Origin: Eremophila alpestris peregrina
Taxonomy: Eukaryota; Chordata; Aves; Passeriformes; Alaudidae
Direction: 5' to 3'
Assembly (NCBI GenBank): GCA_009792885.1
Contig: WMCF01000021.1
Span: 1,513,180-1,577,179 of the forward strand
DNA: 64,000 bases
The translations under genes were made by a program, and so were the position numbers. The notes beneath the pieces are model-generated. The model had not been told where the DNA came from, ran no database searches, and was given only the letters and a program-made list of their open reading frames with translations. Shown piece after piece: positions 38,761 to 52,000 of this stretch. The first letter of the stretch is position 1. Each line of letters starts with the position of its first letter.

Positions 38761-38990
38761 TTTCCCGCGGGCCGGGAAGAGCATGACTCAGCAGCAGGGC
38801 TTTTTATAACATCCAGACACTTGACTTTCTAGAAATGCTTTTATATTTATGGAGCACATTCGTTATGGAAGTCTGCTAAGTAATGGATGCTCTGGGATGG
38901 TGCTGCTCAGCCATAAATGCAGCAAGAGCTCCGACACTCAGGGCCTTGGGTGGGCTGGGCAGTGCTCAGGAGGAGGCCGGTGACGTCTGT
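38761..38990. promoter_or_regulatory. Candidate regulatory cluster (E2F, AP-1/NF-E2, HOX/CDX, CRE-like)
   Basis: In a CpG-poor neighbourhood this 230-bp stretch opens with TTTCCCGC (38,761-38,768), a perfect E2F consensus inside a TTCCCG/CGGGAA inverted repeat. ATGACTCAGCA (38,783-38,793), an NF-E2/AP-1 element, follows. The TATA- or MEF2-like TTTTTATAAC lies at 38,801-38,810. Two opposed HOX/CDX-type words, TTTATGG (38,846-38,852) and CCATAAA (38,911-38,917), and TGACGTCT (38,981-38,988) complete it. The motifs are visible; joint function is inference. No transcript start or exon is evident beside it. Confidence 0.35.
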
Positions 38991-39610
38991 TTGTGTTTGC
39001 TGGGTAATATTGCTCTGTGAAATTGTATTAGATGTGCATTAGGGGCTGTAACAGAAGACAGGAAGAGTAAAGGATACACAGCAGCAGGAAGGAGAAGCAC
39101 AAGCAGGAGCACTGGAGAATGCTCCTGTGGTTCTGTCTTCCCAGTGCTCTGTGCCATGTGGAGCTGCCAGCACCCTCCCCACCCACTCACACCACCAGCC
39201 ACGGGGCACAAAACTGGGAAGGAGCCATGAGCTTTGGTGTCACACCTTACCTTCATGTTTCACATGCACTTTACTCCATTCAGAGGAAATTTAGGACTAG
39301 CCAAGGTGGGGTTCAGCACCAATGTTCAAAAACCCACATCATAGTGAAGATACCAGCATATACTAGTAACATGATTTAAATATGGGATGCCCTAAACCCC
39401 CAAGCTCCCAAACTTCAGAGCCCTTTTAGGACCTATCCTGCGTGTTCTATCATCCTCTGATTACATTTCCTGAATTCACAGTCCAAACACATTCATGGCA
39501 CAGCTTTGCAGTGCCTGTGCACAGCCTCAGAGCTGGGAGTGATGGAGCTGCTGTCCCCTCACACAGCCAGGTGTAACACCCCAACACCTGCCCAATTTCA
39601 ACTCTGAGTT
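38991..39610. other. Non-coding stretch between two candidate regulatory sites
   Basis: Unique sequence with mild GC-richness at 39,090-39,220. The short opposite-strand frames carry no motif. A half-site resembling the REST element, TTCAGCACCA near 39,309, lacks its partner half. Confidence 0.45.
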
Positions 39611-39640
39611 GATTGGAGAGCATCATGGGAAATGTAGTCC
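39611..39640. promoter_or_regulatory. CCAAT box next to a ZNF143/THAP11-like site
   Basis: GATTGG at 39,611-39,616 is an inverted CCAAT box (NF-Y). Four bases later CATCATGGGAAATGTAGTCC (39,621-39,640) resembles the ZNF143/THAP11 element, whose core is GGGAnTTGTAGT. By eye three positions differ over about 19. In vertebrates this pair is typical of promoters, usually within CpG islands. This site is not in one, so it may be a decayed promoter, a retrotransposed promoter fragment or a coincidence. Confidence 0.35.
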
Positions 39641-42600
39641 TTGATGATGACTCCATCTCCTCCTCTTCTTCCCTCTCACTCTTCCCAGCCTCACATTCCT
39701 CTGGGATCCTTGGACCAGGGATGTCAGGCTGACAGAGTCCAGGCTCAGCTGATGCATCCCCAGGAAGAAACTTCTTTCTTCACAGGACACAACTGTCTCC
39801 TGCCATTTTGGACCTTCATCTGGGGAAAACCCATAGAGGCTGAATTTAGCTAGAATTAAATGTCAGTTTAATTAATGTAGGTTTTTCTGGTGCCTTCTGT
39901 TTTAGCTTTTATGACTGCCCAACCACTGATTGTTTATTTGTTTCAAAGGATTCATTGTTCTTCTATTGATGCCTGAAATCAAGGTCTCAAAGCAACATCC
40001 TCAAAATCCTTTATGGAGTGGAATCTGTGTTTTTTAAAATGATTGGAGAAACATTCTTAGTTTGTGTGTTTGCATATAGAGAACCACTTATGTGCATCTC
40101 TAAATATGACTAAGTGGACTACAGACAGTTCAGAGGATAGGATGTTACCAGGCAGATAAGAATTTCAGATGCAAACTTGAAAGTATAATTGGCACATGAG
40201 CAGGTAGCAGGAAGCCATGTAGAATATATTTTCTGGAGATCTACACTTCCACCATTTCTCTGCAGTGGAAATGCATCAGCACACGATTTTTACCATCAAA
40301 GCCCGCGATGTTGTAACCTACTGCAGAATTGTGGCCTTAGGGTTCAGTAAATTACTGTAAAATAATTTTAAATGTTTGCTGTTTTCTTTCAAAATGAAAA
40401 ATACGGAACGAAAACCTCAAAAAGCATCACACAGAAATAACTGGTTTGGTTATATTACTGCATGAGTGTGGAAATGCTGTTAAAGCCTCTCTGCTGCTGG
40501 GTGGGTGCTCGGGGTGCTTTGGGGTCCTGGTCCTGCCATCAGACCAGGTGTGGCCAAGCTCCCCAGCTCCAGCAGGCTGCCCTGGCCACCTCATGGTTGG
40601 AGACTCCATGCTTCAGGCATTCTTAAAATAATATGTATGAATTATGTGCTGCATCCAACAGCATAATTTTTCAATCAAGGCCAAGAAAAAGAAAAATTCT
40701 ACAGGAAGATGGGTCTAGTTTTAATTACGGCAGCACAAATACAACCCTGACAAACCCCTGCAGAATAGACACCTCTTAGCATTTCCCTCTCAGAACCACA
40801 GCAAAAAACACATGAAAGGTCATATACAAGATAGGATTTGACACAATAAGATTTCCCTCCCATGTTAATGCACCTCAGATCAAGCCTGCAAAAGTGAAAT
40901 AATAAATTTAGGAAAACAAGCAAAATGACCCTACTGGTTGGTTGGTTTTCTAGATACCATCTACATATTTTAGAAACGTACAACCTTCTAATAGAAATGA
41001 ATAAACTACTCAACCATAAAGTTGCTATAGAAGATATGCTTGTTCTGATTGGAAAGGGCATCTGCTATCTGCAATATTGATAATACTTTTCAAATTTCAT
41101 CTGCTTTTGTTTGCATTCTGTGTCGTCTGTTTAAACACACTGGGAATAATAATGAATCCCAGCATTATCTCCACTTTTTCAAGGCCGAACATATAACTTT
41201 ATCACAAAAATAATTAAAATTCTTTGGCACTCTTGTATCTTTTCCATTAAACGTTATCAAGCAGTGACAATAAACTAACATCAGTCCAAGGCTGCCCATA
41301 TGCTGCTTTTAAAAAGAATGTATTTGTCCCAGGGTGACAGACATGAATTTTGTGTTTACAGGGTCAAACAATTCCAAAGTTTTTTACAGTGTAAGGACTA
41401 AAAAATCTGTGCATGCACACACACATGCAAATGCACAAACAGAGCTGAGGATATTGGGTTCAGAGGGAACACCTACAAACTGTTTTGTTAAAACTTCCGT
41501 TCACAGGCAACTCTTAGCAGCTTAATAATTTGGAGAACTAAAGGCATAAATATTTTGCATACTTATACAACACAGTCAATCCAATAAATGATGCTCTGAA
41601 ACATTCTTGGATGTCATATGCAGTTAATCTCAGATGTAGCAGTGGTTTTTTTCCCAGAAGTGAATTTTATATAGAGAGTTATATATTATCTCCTACACAT
41701 AGGAACAATGTTACAACTTTATTTTGAAAAACTATAATATTTTGAAATTAATAATATTAAATGTGATTTTTTTAATCCCCTTCCTTTGTTATCCAAGATA
41801 AAGAAAAATACAATGTTTTCTGATAATCTTTGCTTAATATTGATTAATACTCATTAGTTACTTAAGAAAGAAGCCACCATTTTTCACACACCTCTAATTA
41901 TTTGCCAGTGAAACCTAGAGTAGGTTTTAGAATACATTGTTACAATATCTAACTCCAAAGTCTTTATGATTTTTATAATCTGTGCTAACTTCTGCTTAAA
42001 ATGTAGTAAAGCAATGATGTTGATCTCATTTCAATAGCACATACACAGTATTGCATAGTAATGCACTGGCTTTTATAAGCCAGGAAACAGTACCAACTCA
42101 CTAAACAGATCCATCAGGATAATTGAAGAACTCATTTCAGGAGAACTCCCATATGAAGGCAGAAATGTTAGAAGATGTTAAATTTTCTTTTTGTGTATTG
42201 TTGGCTCGCTTGATAAGCAGAAGCAAGTTTATACAGCTCTGCAGCTAGTGTAGAATGCTTAAGCAAGAAATCCATAACTTTTAATATGATGAGATTGTCC
42301 TGCTAGGAGAGATGGATTTTTTCCAATATCGCTGCTAACAAACAAGTAGAGTTTCCTGTATCAGCACATTTCTGTTTCTACTCTGCAGCACACATGTGCT
42401 TCATTTAGAAACAATACATGGCTCAACATTTTTGGCATATTCAAAACGAGACGAGTTCGTGGGACTAGCTGATGGACAGGTATCCTAACAGGTTTCTTTG
42501 GAGAACAAGTACAAAATCTTATACAGATAGACACACTGACAAGGTTGAGAAAACAAGGAGGGGGGAAGTGTGAAGGGAATTTGTGTCAACTTCCCTTCCA

Positions 42601-45290
42601 AGATTTAGTGGCAGTGTTACTTACTGGAGTGACTGCTGGGTGGACAGATAATGTCACACAGTGTCTTATTACATGATTTCAAACCCCTGTGCACAATCTC
42701 ACTTCCTGCATGAAACTTAAATATGTTTCAGGTAGGAGCTAAATAAAAGACATTACTTTTCATCTGCTTTTTCACTTAATGCTAATATAGTCACTTGTCA
42801 GTGGATGTAAAAGTAAAGGAGACAAGGATTTATTTTTATACCTCACAGAACAGCAACTGGTGATTTCCCTTAGATCATTGCTTTTGTGTGTGCAGGCACT
42901 AAGCTTTTTTCTTTTAATATTTTAGACACACTTTATTTTTTATTCAAAACAGTTTTATCCCAACCCTGACATGCCAATATTGTCAGGAAAGGAGGTTTGA
43001 TGTTTGAATGTTACTGGGTACTTTTTCTCATTATACTTTATGAATGTAGGTGGTGCATCTCATTAATCCTAGAGCTAATCACCAGGCTCACAGTACTCAT
43101 TCCTTCGAAGGTTTGGCTGAAGACAGGACTCTGTGGTTCACCTGAGAGGATTCATAGCACACACGTCTCCACGAGCAGCCAGTGGGGATGTGGAGCTGAG
43201 CTGTGCTTGGATGGGATTGCTCAGGGCAGCACAGGTCTGCAGGGCTCTTCCAGGGGCCAATCACATCCCAAATGCCACACAGGGTATCCCACTCACAATG
43301 AATGGAAACGTGCTTTCTCTCTAGGCACTGTGTGTTTTGTGTTCAGGAAAAGCAGCATGGAGCCCTTATCAAATCACTGTGAGGGACCAGGTGCAGGTGA
43401 GGCAGAATCCAGGCTCCCCCTGCCCCTCAGCACTGTGCCCATGGGCAGGAGGACTGCTTCTTTCTCTTCTGATGGGATGTTGTGCAGAGTTACTCTTTGG
43501 GCTGTGATGAGCAAGCAGCAGCCACCAGAGCATCCTGGCAAGCCATCAGTGTGGCAAGGGGCACGTGGCATGGCCAGGTTTGTCCCTACAGCACACCTGG
43601 CCATGGGATGAGCAGGATGCCAGAGGTGCCATGAGTGCAGCAGGGAGCCTGTGCCATGCAAGCATGGAGAGCATGGCTCCTGCAACAAGAGCATAATTCA
43701 CCTTGGCTGGTGCTCAGCAGAAGATGAGAACAAGCTGCAAGCTGTGGCATTGGTGGCCAGGGCAGCAGCAGGCTGAGAGCACTCCCCCTTGTCACTTTGC
43801 TTTCAGCCAGCACACAGCAGGATCTGGCAGGACAGACCAGGAGCCTTCGCTCCATTAATTATCAGAGTGTTGCAGCTTCAGTTCTTTGCTTTCTTTTTCA
43901 TCTTCTTCACTCTTTCCACCTAACCTCCCTTTGGTTTTCTCAAGTATGCACGCCTACTCAATTCAATTAGCCTTGGATACAGCACCGAGGCCTCGGATAC
44001 CTGTAGTCATTATCCCAAGCACTTTTCATAAGAGTATGGATATTAGTCCCAAAGTCCTGGCAAAATTCCAGCTAAGCTAATGTATTTACAGCCTAACCTC
44101 CCCAAATGTATCTCTTAGTTTTAAGTAGGGGAGTTATTCTTCATTTCCCCTCCTTACTTTGCTGCATATAGTTTCTCATAGAGTTAAACTTATTCCCCAT
44201 GGCAGAATAATGCAGGATTTTTCAGTCTTACCGCCTTGCAACATTTGGTATTTTTCTTTAAGCTGCAGCTTCTGGACTCCTGAGACTGCAAGAATCCTGG
44301 TTCCCAACCCCTCCCTTTTTTTTAAAAGCAAGCCGCTAATCCTTGTGTAAAAAAGCTTAAAGCACAAAGCTCCAAAACAACTAAAAGATGCAACTCGACA
44401 TCTATTATTATCTTTAAAATATCCCGTGAATTTAAATTAATTCTCATGTTGTCTGAGTCGTGCCCCAGACACATCCCTGCAGCTGGCGATGGCAGTGGTG
44501 CTGCAGAGCTGGGAGCAGCTCTGTCCATCTCTGCCTCCTCTCTCACAAGCCCACTTCTGCTCCCAGTTGCACCAGCAGGATCACTGGGGCTGCCTGGCTG
44601 CAGCTGTGGGCAGAGTGATTCACGTGTGCTGTTGAAGGGCAGGCCTGGGGCCAAACCCTGCCCTGCTGTGTGGTGGCAACATTTCCCAGTGCAAACAGGT
44701 AACGAGGCAGTCCACAGCCACACCTCTGGAGAAGAGACAGTCATTCTGAGATGTTCTCTCAAGATTTTGGCTGGCTCTGGAAGGAAGAGGGATTTGTTGC
44801 CCAGCCTCTGCCATATGCCAAGAGGCATGCAGCAGATCCATCCAAAGGGAGGTGCCCTGCTCTCTTAGAGGCACGAAGCTGCCATGTCCCAGGTGCTCAG
44901 CCCTCTGCTCCCATGGGGACATTCCAGATTCACAGAGCTGGCTGCATGGAAGGAAATGTGCACACTCAGACTGCAGGGGAGTCACACAGTTAACTCCTCC
45001 TTACTGAGTTTGATAGATTTTCTTGACAGGGAGATAGTGGGGCATTTTGGGCCTCATCCTTTTTTTTCAGTTCCTTGGGTTTAGCTGGAATTCCTTGTAG
45101 ATTAAACCAGGCAAGTTTAAATAGCATTTCATTTCATCTGTGGCTTGCTTTCTGGGGTCCTTTCATGACAGACTCACAAACATTATTCATTAGTTTGCTC
45201 ACCTATCCGTACCCCTACCCCAGCTACCCAATATTCGAAGACAATCAGCAAATTAATGATTTCACATTTTCAGCCCATTAAATTATTTAT
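39641..45290. other. Non-coding stretch, no gene recognised
   Basis: AT-rich at about 40,620-43,000. GC-richer patches at about 43,100-43,860 and 44,450-44,990 hold the longest frames, 204 codons on plus at 42,997-43,611 and 168 codons on minus at 44,322-44,828. Neither shows a recognisable domain, signal peptide or splice pattern, and shorter frames overlap them on both strands. No mobile element is recognised. Confidence 0.5.
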
Positions 45291-45770
45291 TGCTGGTGTC
45301 AATAGAAAGTTTTTAAAAGGTAAAATATATTTGTATATTGACTGCCAATTCTACATGGATGTAATGGCACCAGGCAGTGTACCACATCATGAAATAAAAA
45401 TTAAATTGTAGTTGGGCTTTTAAATCAACTCAATTAAAATAAAGAGATTCTTGGCTTGATATAGGGAAATATTTGTATTTCCAATTCTATTTGTTAATAC
45501 ATTGACATATGTGCTATTTTTTAAATGTAGCACTAAGTGCACTTTCTGTCAATGCCATAGATTTTTTAATAGACTGAGAAAATGCATTTCATTTCTTCTT
45601 ATTTTCCTTCAATACATCATTTGGTTCTGCTTTTTTGCCTGCATGAAATTCATTTTCTAATGGAAATATTTGTTTTGTAAATCAAATATGTATTATGCAC
45701 AAAATGCAAAGCACAAATTAAATTATGTTAATGAAATGAAAGAGATATGAAATGCATATTTCATGGACAA
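45290..45770. promoter_or_regulatory. AT-rich block, candidate conserved non-coding element
   Basis: About 480 bp of AT-rich, non-repetitive sequence dense in TAAT/ATTA homeodomain words and POU-like ATGCATAT and TTATGCA words. It includes ATGAAAT-GCAT-ATTTCAT, an inverted repeat with 7-bp arms at 45,747-45,764. This texture resembles developmental enhancers in vertebrate gene deserts. Conservation cannot be judged from one sequence, so the call is tentative. Confidence 0.25.
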
Positions 45771-48700
45771 AACATAACCTCAGCAAACAACCATTTCTTG
45801 ATAAAATCTTTAAACACAATCTCATTCTGTGACAGACATATTGTTAAAGCAGATAGCACCTCATTTAAATGGTTTCCTTTAATATTAGTGCTTAGTATAT
45901 AATTGTAAATAACTTTTGGGATGAAAAACCAATAATGAAATACTGTCTTTAATAGTTTGCTATTGATGTCAGCATAAAATTTGTAGTAGTTGAATATTGG
46001 AAATTGGGAGTGCGCACACATATAGTCAAAAGCTGTAAATGATTGCATATTTAAATAGAGCTGACTAAGGCAAAGATGTTATAGATATTAGTAATAGGCA
46101 GAAAATTATGCTGACCTAACATTATTTGACAAAACCCACTGTTTTAAATTATATATTGGTTACACTTAATGAATAATAGATTCTGTAGGTGTTGTTTCTC
46201 AGATCACAATGCTGATGACACTGTATGTTGGAGACTTCTTAGTCTTCCTTCTGACAATAAAGCAGCTGGAGCCCACAAAGGCCACCAAAACACAAAATTG
46301 TCTCCATGGGCCTCCAACCTAGCCTGGTCTTCTGCAGGACAAACATTCCCAAAGACAGGAGCAAAAGGCATATTCCTGAACAAATACAATGCCAGAATAA
46401 GCACTTGACATACAGGAGAGGATTTCAGGCAGGTCTTGGGTTGCTCTGCCCTCCTAAGTGACAGAGTCATTGCAGAGATCCCACCCATCTGTTGGGTTTC
46501 ATCGCTGTTTTGCCATCAATCAGATTCCACGGGTTGGCCCACATCTGTGGCATACATTCCTCTGTCCTCCTCTCTGCCTTGAGCTCACATGAAATCAGAA
46601 CAGAGAGAGCTCTCAATATGTAAGCCAATTCTTTCAGACATTTTAGGGCAGCAAAGAATGTATTAAATCACCAAAGGGACATCTGTCTCTTCTCTACTAT
46701 ATTATTTTTGTCAAGAATGCTAAGAAAGAGGAAGAACATGATGCTGAGTAAAAAGAAACAACCAGCCCCAAAACTCAGATGATCATTAGAGAGCTGGGAG
46801 ATGCCTGTAATCTAACAGGTGATAAGAAGACCAAAGCATCTATTTGAATGTTGCTATTCTTTGTGAGAAAGCAGGAGAGCTATACATAATTAATTGGGAT
46901 CTGCTTCATTTTCTGAAGGAGAACATATTTGTTTTTATATTAAGTATTACAGGAGACACTTAAGATTCAGGCACTGATACCTGATAATTGTTTATCGTGG
47001 CTTTTTGCAGGAGGGAAGCAAGATTGATGGACAAACCAGGACAGTGTTGTCTGAAGGCCTTTGGCTTTTAAGTCAGTGTGGTTTTAGCCCAGTATCATAC
47101 CTGAGGCTGGCTGGCAACTCATTCCATCTTTGCAGTGTATGATGCTGAGTATCAGTATCTGCCCTGCTTTGTTTAGAGCTGTTGCCTTTGAGAGCAGTGA
47201 CAACAGTGCAACAACAATAGAAGTCCTCTCATTCTTTTTTTGGAGACTCTCAGGGCCACCTGCCCTGTGCCCTGGTGAGATGCCAGCCCCCCCTGTGGCA
47301 CGGGGTGCTCAGTGAGGCCATGGCTGGGCTCCAGCTCCCCCAGCAATGGAGCACCCACACTGCTGTGACACCTGGAGCTCTGCCCGTGGGAGCCTGGGCA
47401 TGGACCAACTAAGAGTCAGATCAGAACAGACTACAGCACGAGGGACCAAAAAACTCATTAAAACCACAGACCTGCCTCCCAGCTAATAAAGTATATTAGC
47501 CCAAGGTTCAAACTGCCCCAGGGCTGCTTTCCCCTCTGCCCCTGCACAGCCCACAGCTGTTGGACTGTGCTGCAGTCAGCTGCCTGAACATTCCCATCCC
47601 CAAACAGCATCTCCAGGCAGGAAAATACCCTCAAAATAACAGATTGCCCCAGACTGGGTCTCTCTCCATCGTTTGTGGTGCCCCAGCATCTCCCTGTGGC
47701 AGCAGCTCAACCTCTGCTGCTGCTGCTGAGGGCATCTCTCCAAGGAGGGAGGCTCTGTGCCATCCTCTGCATGCTGTCAGCCATCGTGGTTGAGATAACT
47801 TCCCACTCTGCTCTGAGGCAGAGACAGGTGCCTTTAGTAATGTTCACAAAAGCCTTGATATCAAACACATAACTCTGAGATAAGCTTGGCAATAAATACA
47901 TACAGCAAACACAGTGCAGCAGCACGACAGCAGAGACCTGTGAAACTAAAGAGGGCTCTCCCCATCCCTACATTAAACTATTTATTAATCATACCTGCCC
48001 TATTTCCCTCCATCACAGGCACTGTGATGGGTTAGTGGGGACACAGGAATGCAGCACCCCTTTAGTGAGTAAAACAGATGACCAAATTCCGCATGCCCTT
48101 TTTGAGGATGGCCACAAAGCCTGCTCAGGACTCCCTGAAATGGGTGGGCTTTGATCAGTTGCACCGTGGGATCCTGGACAGGAACAGGGTACAAATGCTG
48201 TTGAGGTTTAAAAAGAAGAGGACAGCAAAATGTCTGAATGAGATTAACATTACAGCCTGCCTTTGCTTCTGGCATAACAAAAAAATGCAACCAAAATAAA
48301 CAGTGCAGCTGTGTGAATCTGAGCTCCTTTTGAACCAGGCCATCAAACTGTCTCTCTGCCGTAAAGTAAAAACCTTCCAAACACTTCCAGAATCTCCAGA
48401 CTTGGCAATTTCCCCAGGATAACCCAGTAAATTGCTGGGGAGAAAAAAAACAAAGTATCCCACGTATCATAAAATACAGGAATTTTATCCCAAGCAAAGG
48501 CCAAAAAACTTCTCCAGAGGGACAATCCAAAGCCTGATCTCGGAATGGTCGGAGCTGAGGAAGGGTTTCCTCCCAGTGCATCGAGGAATTCTCTGTCTGT
48601 TCACAAAGCCATTGGACTGGAACACAGTAACACAGAGAAGGCATTTTAGGGAAGAAAATGTCTCCAAGGAGTGCCAGGATTGTGGGCATGGCTACAATGG

Positions 48701-51700
48701 ATCTTGAGGGTCACAGGGTGAAATCCCCAGCTATTGAAGGTGACTGTGTCACTGCAGAACTGCTGATGGGGCATTAGTAGCCATCCCCATATGGTCAAAC
48801 CAGGCTGGGTACCTTCCTGAGCCACAAAACAAATTCCAGATTTCCTATTTGGTATTTGAGTAGAAATCATGAGACTGAAACTACCCTGAGTCAATGGAAT
48901 TATGGATATTTAAATCAGAGTAAAACCTGCTCCCTAACATATCCATTCTGCATATACCACCTATAGAGGAATAATGGATGCTAAACCTAAGTTGTGCTTC
49001 CTACACTTATTTCATAGGAAATACAATTTTTTATCTATTTTATCAATTTTCTAAAATGAATCTTTCCCTTTTTCATTATCAAATTTCAATCTTATATCAT
49101 TTCCAGCACCACCCCAAGCCATTCTGGAGTTCTCGTTTACATCACTAGAGATTAATATTAGGTGTTTGTAAAAGGAGGATATTAGCTTCTCCCTTATATC
49201 TGTCAAAATTAATAACTTCTCTATCACAGATAACTCCAGGTCAATATTAGATTCATAGATGTGGCCAGAAATAAAACGTATGGAAATATATCTCATTTAT
49301 AAGTATCCAAAAAGGAAAAAAAAAAAAAAAGAAAGGAGAAGTGTTTTCATTATTGAAATTTAGACTGCAACTGTTCCAAAGATCAAAAGACTTTGAGGGC
49401 TGAACATATCTGCCATATGGCCTTAGTCTTTCAAATAGAAAACAAATTGGAGGTCAGCCCAAGGGAAAAGAGAGAAGTGAATTTTCTACAAGCAGGGCAA
49501 AGGAAGGCATCAGGATCCTCTCCCCATTGTGTTTGTGTTTCTGCCTAAATGTATATTGTGGCCAGAAGAAAGGCTCCAGACATAAATGTTTGCTCAATGA
49601 TTGATGTAAATACTTGGGTGATGATTGATAATGGTTGTGTCTGGCAGATGTCCACCTCCTGCACAGCTGATCCACTCTGGTACCTCCTGATGTTGTGCTG
49701 ATTTAAAGGGAATAACACGTTTAAAGTGACCATATTGCAGCAAGAATACCCTGTGCTCTTGGTCCAGCAGAGGCAATGTTGATTATATTTGTTAATGGAC
49801 CATACTGTTGTTACCTAAAAATCTACAGATTTAAGAGCAGCAGCAGACACAAAGCTCATCTGTGACCTGGTGGAGGTAAAGAAGGCCTTGGCCACCTCCC
49901 ATGGAGCACTCTTGACTTGCAGGGCTCTCTCAAACTGCAGGCATGTTTGAGAGCTGTGTCAGAGGCATGGTCAGTGCTGAAGTGCACCCTGTGCACTGGA
50001 GTTCAGCTGCTCTGTCAGAGTCCTTAAACACAGGCTGGGCCAGGTAACTACCACACTTCTGATGTGAACATAACTCTAATTGTGACTGGCTTTCCTGGCT
50101 TCCCAGCTGGCTGTCCCCAGCTCAGCACCGTGACCGTGCCACAGAGGCAGAGCTCAAAGCCTTGCTCACAGAGTGTGGGCTCGGGAGAGGAAGATGAAAA
50201 GAGCAATGCCAAGGTAAAAATCTATTTTTTATGCAGGTTTCAAGGGAGAAGGGAGATAAATACATGCTGTGGGAATACAACAGAGGAGAAGCTGTGTGAG
50301 TTATGCTTTCAGAAGTAAATAACACTGGAGCAAGTGATTTAAAGGTTGTTAAATGAATTTTCCCAACTATTTTATTCACTGTGATCAAAATTATATCAGT
50401 GATGTTCTTACTAATATATCCCATTTGGCTCAATAATCTTTTATTTGTAATTACAGGTGAAAAGCTCATTTTAAGAAAGCCTTCATGGGCTTTAAAGAAT
50501 TATGCTGCTTTTGCTTTGTTTTTATAAGCAATTGAGGCTAGAGGACAAAATTAACTAATGCTACTTTCTGTGAGAAAAATATTAAAACACCCTCAGTTCA
50601 TATCCTCATTTGCCCAAAGGAGTTTTTCCTATTGCTCTTCTTGAACCCCTGGCTTTGTGCACCGACTGCTCCCTGCAGCTGTGTGGGCAGCCTGGCACCA
50701 GCCACCAACCTGCCCGTGGGGAAGCAGCATCTCCCCCCGCTTTTTTTCCTCATATCCTCAAACTCTGGATGACCCACAGTAAAATCCTTTTAACAAGGCT
50801 TCGTTCCTTGCCGACCCAGTTAAAACTCTGCAAAAATAAACACGAGCTCTTTGTTTTTCCTGTGGCTTTGGGATCCGTTTCAAGCATGGAAAGGAGCAGC
50901 CCTACCTGGGTGTAAGGCACAGGGAAGGGAGAGCACAACAGCCAGCTGGAAAAAGAGTTGTCTTTAACAGGAAAACTGCCAGGGAGGGACATTTGTATCT
51001 ATATTCTTCTTGGGTGTCTTATGCTGCACTGAGATCACAGTGATCACACGCTTGACCCCAAGCGAAGTTCTGGGCGTGCGGAGGCACCGGAGGCAGTATA
51101 AACACAGTGTAAACACCACTCAACTCCATGTGATCCCATCTGTCTCCTTGTCTTCTGGATGCTGATGTACAGTTTCCACAAAGGACCACATTTCTGCACA
51201 TTCAAAGTAAGTGAGACCCTCTTGAGCAGGCAGTGAATGCTGAGGGTCAAGTGCAGGCAGGGCACAGGTGCCCAGGACCGCAGGGACAGGTGCCCAGCAG
51301 GCAGCACCGCTCACTCCTCAGGGCCCTTCCCAACGGGCACATGCTTCCCTCTAAGCATCACACAGATGAAAAGCTGCATCTGTGTGAAGGAAAGCATTCC
51401 CTGACCCAGCTCACCACGTTTCGGTTTGAAGTGCTGTTTGTCACCACTAAGCACTACTCTCCCCACCAAGGAGTGGTGTTTCTCCCTGGAATTGCTCTCG
51501 GCTTTAATGGGGTGTGAATGCCTGGAACGGCTACGGTGCAGTAATAATTGTTATTCGTGTTTGGCTCCTAGTGGGGAAACACAAAAGCTGCCGCATGAAC
51601 TTTCCTACTTGAAGATGATACCAACATGTATATTACTTCAAAAGATGGGGAATATGTCTTTGTGACCTAACCTAGCTGAACTCACAAAAACAATGGCATC

Positions 51701-51969
51701 TCCTTCATTGGGAAGAGTAAAGTATTGAAACAGGACTTGAAGGGGATCAATTAATCAGCCCGTTCCCTCATGTACAAACACAACCCTTAGACCTCAGTTC
51801 TGAGAGGTTTACACACACCTCTGCAAAAACATTCCCCACTGTAGTTGTTTTCCTTAACACTGGAAATTAGAAAAAGAAAAAACACATTGCTCCTTCAGTA
51901 TCAATCAGCTTCAAATACTGGGCTAGGGTTGAGGGCCTAAAAGTTTAACCTCTAGGTTCAGAGGACTTA
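45771..51969. other. Non-coding stretch with one unusually long unexplained frame
   Basis: No gene family is recognised. The minus-strand frame 48,000-48,689 is open for 229 codons, but its translation is rich in Phe, Leu, Cys and His with no domain motif, and shorter plus-strand frames overlap it. GC-richer patches occur at about 47,230-47,800 and 50,620-50,730. An A-rich simple tract lies at about 49,317-49,331. No repeat family is recognised. Confidence 0.45.
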
Positions 51970-52000
51970 GAAAGGAAGAGGAGAAGGAGGAGGAGGAAGG
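51970..52000. repeat. 31-nt polypurine (GGA/GAA) tract
   Basis: Thirty-one consecutive purines, grading from GAAAGGAAGAGG into GAAGGAGGAGGAGGAAGG. Homopurine-homopyrimidine tracts can form triplex DNA; here it is probably a small decayed microsatellite. Confidence 0.8.

Noticed and set aside
39309..39325. REST/NRSF left half-site TTCAGCACCA
   Set aside because: The second half-site (GGACAG-type) is absent at any accepted spacing.
42997..43611. 204-codon plus-strand open frame
   Set aside because: It lies largely in a GC-rich patch, and its translation has no domain, signal peptide or conserved motif. Opposite-strand frames overlap it.
44322..44828. 168-codon minus-strand open frame
   Set aside because: A GC-rich patch with a 140-codon frame overlapping on the other strand. 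Composition is not protein-like.
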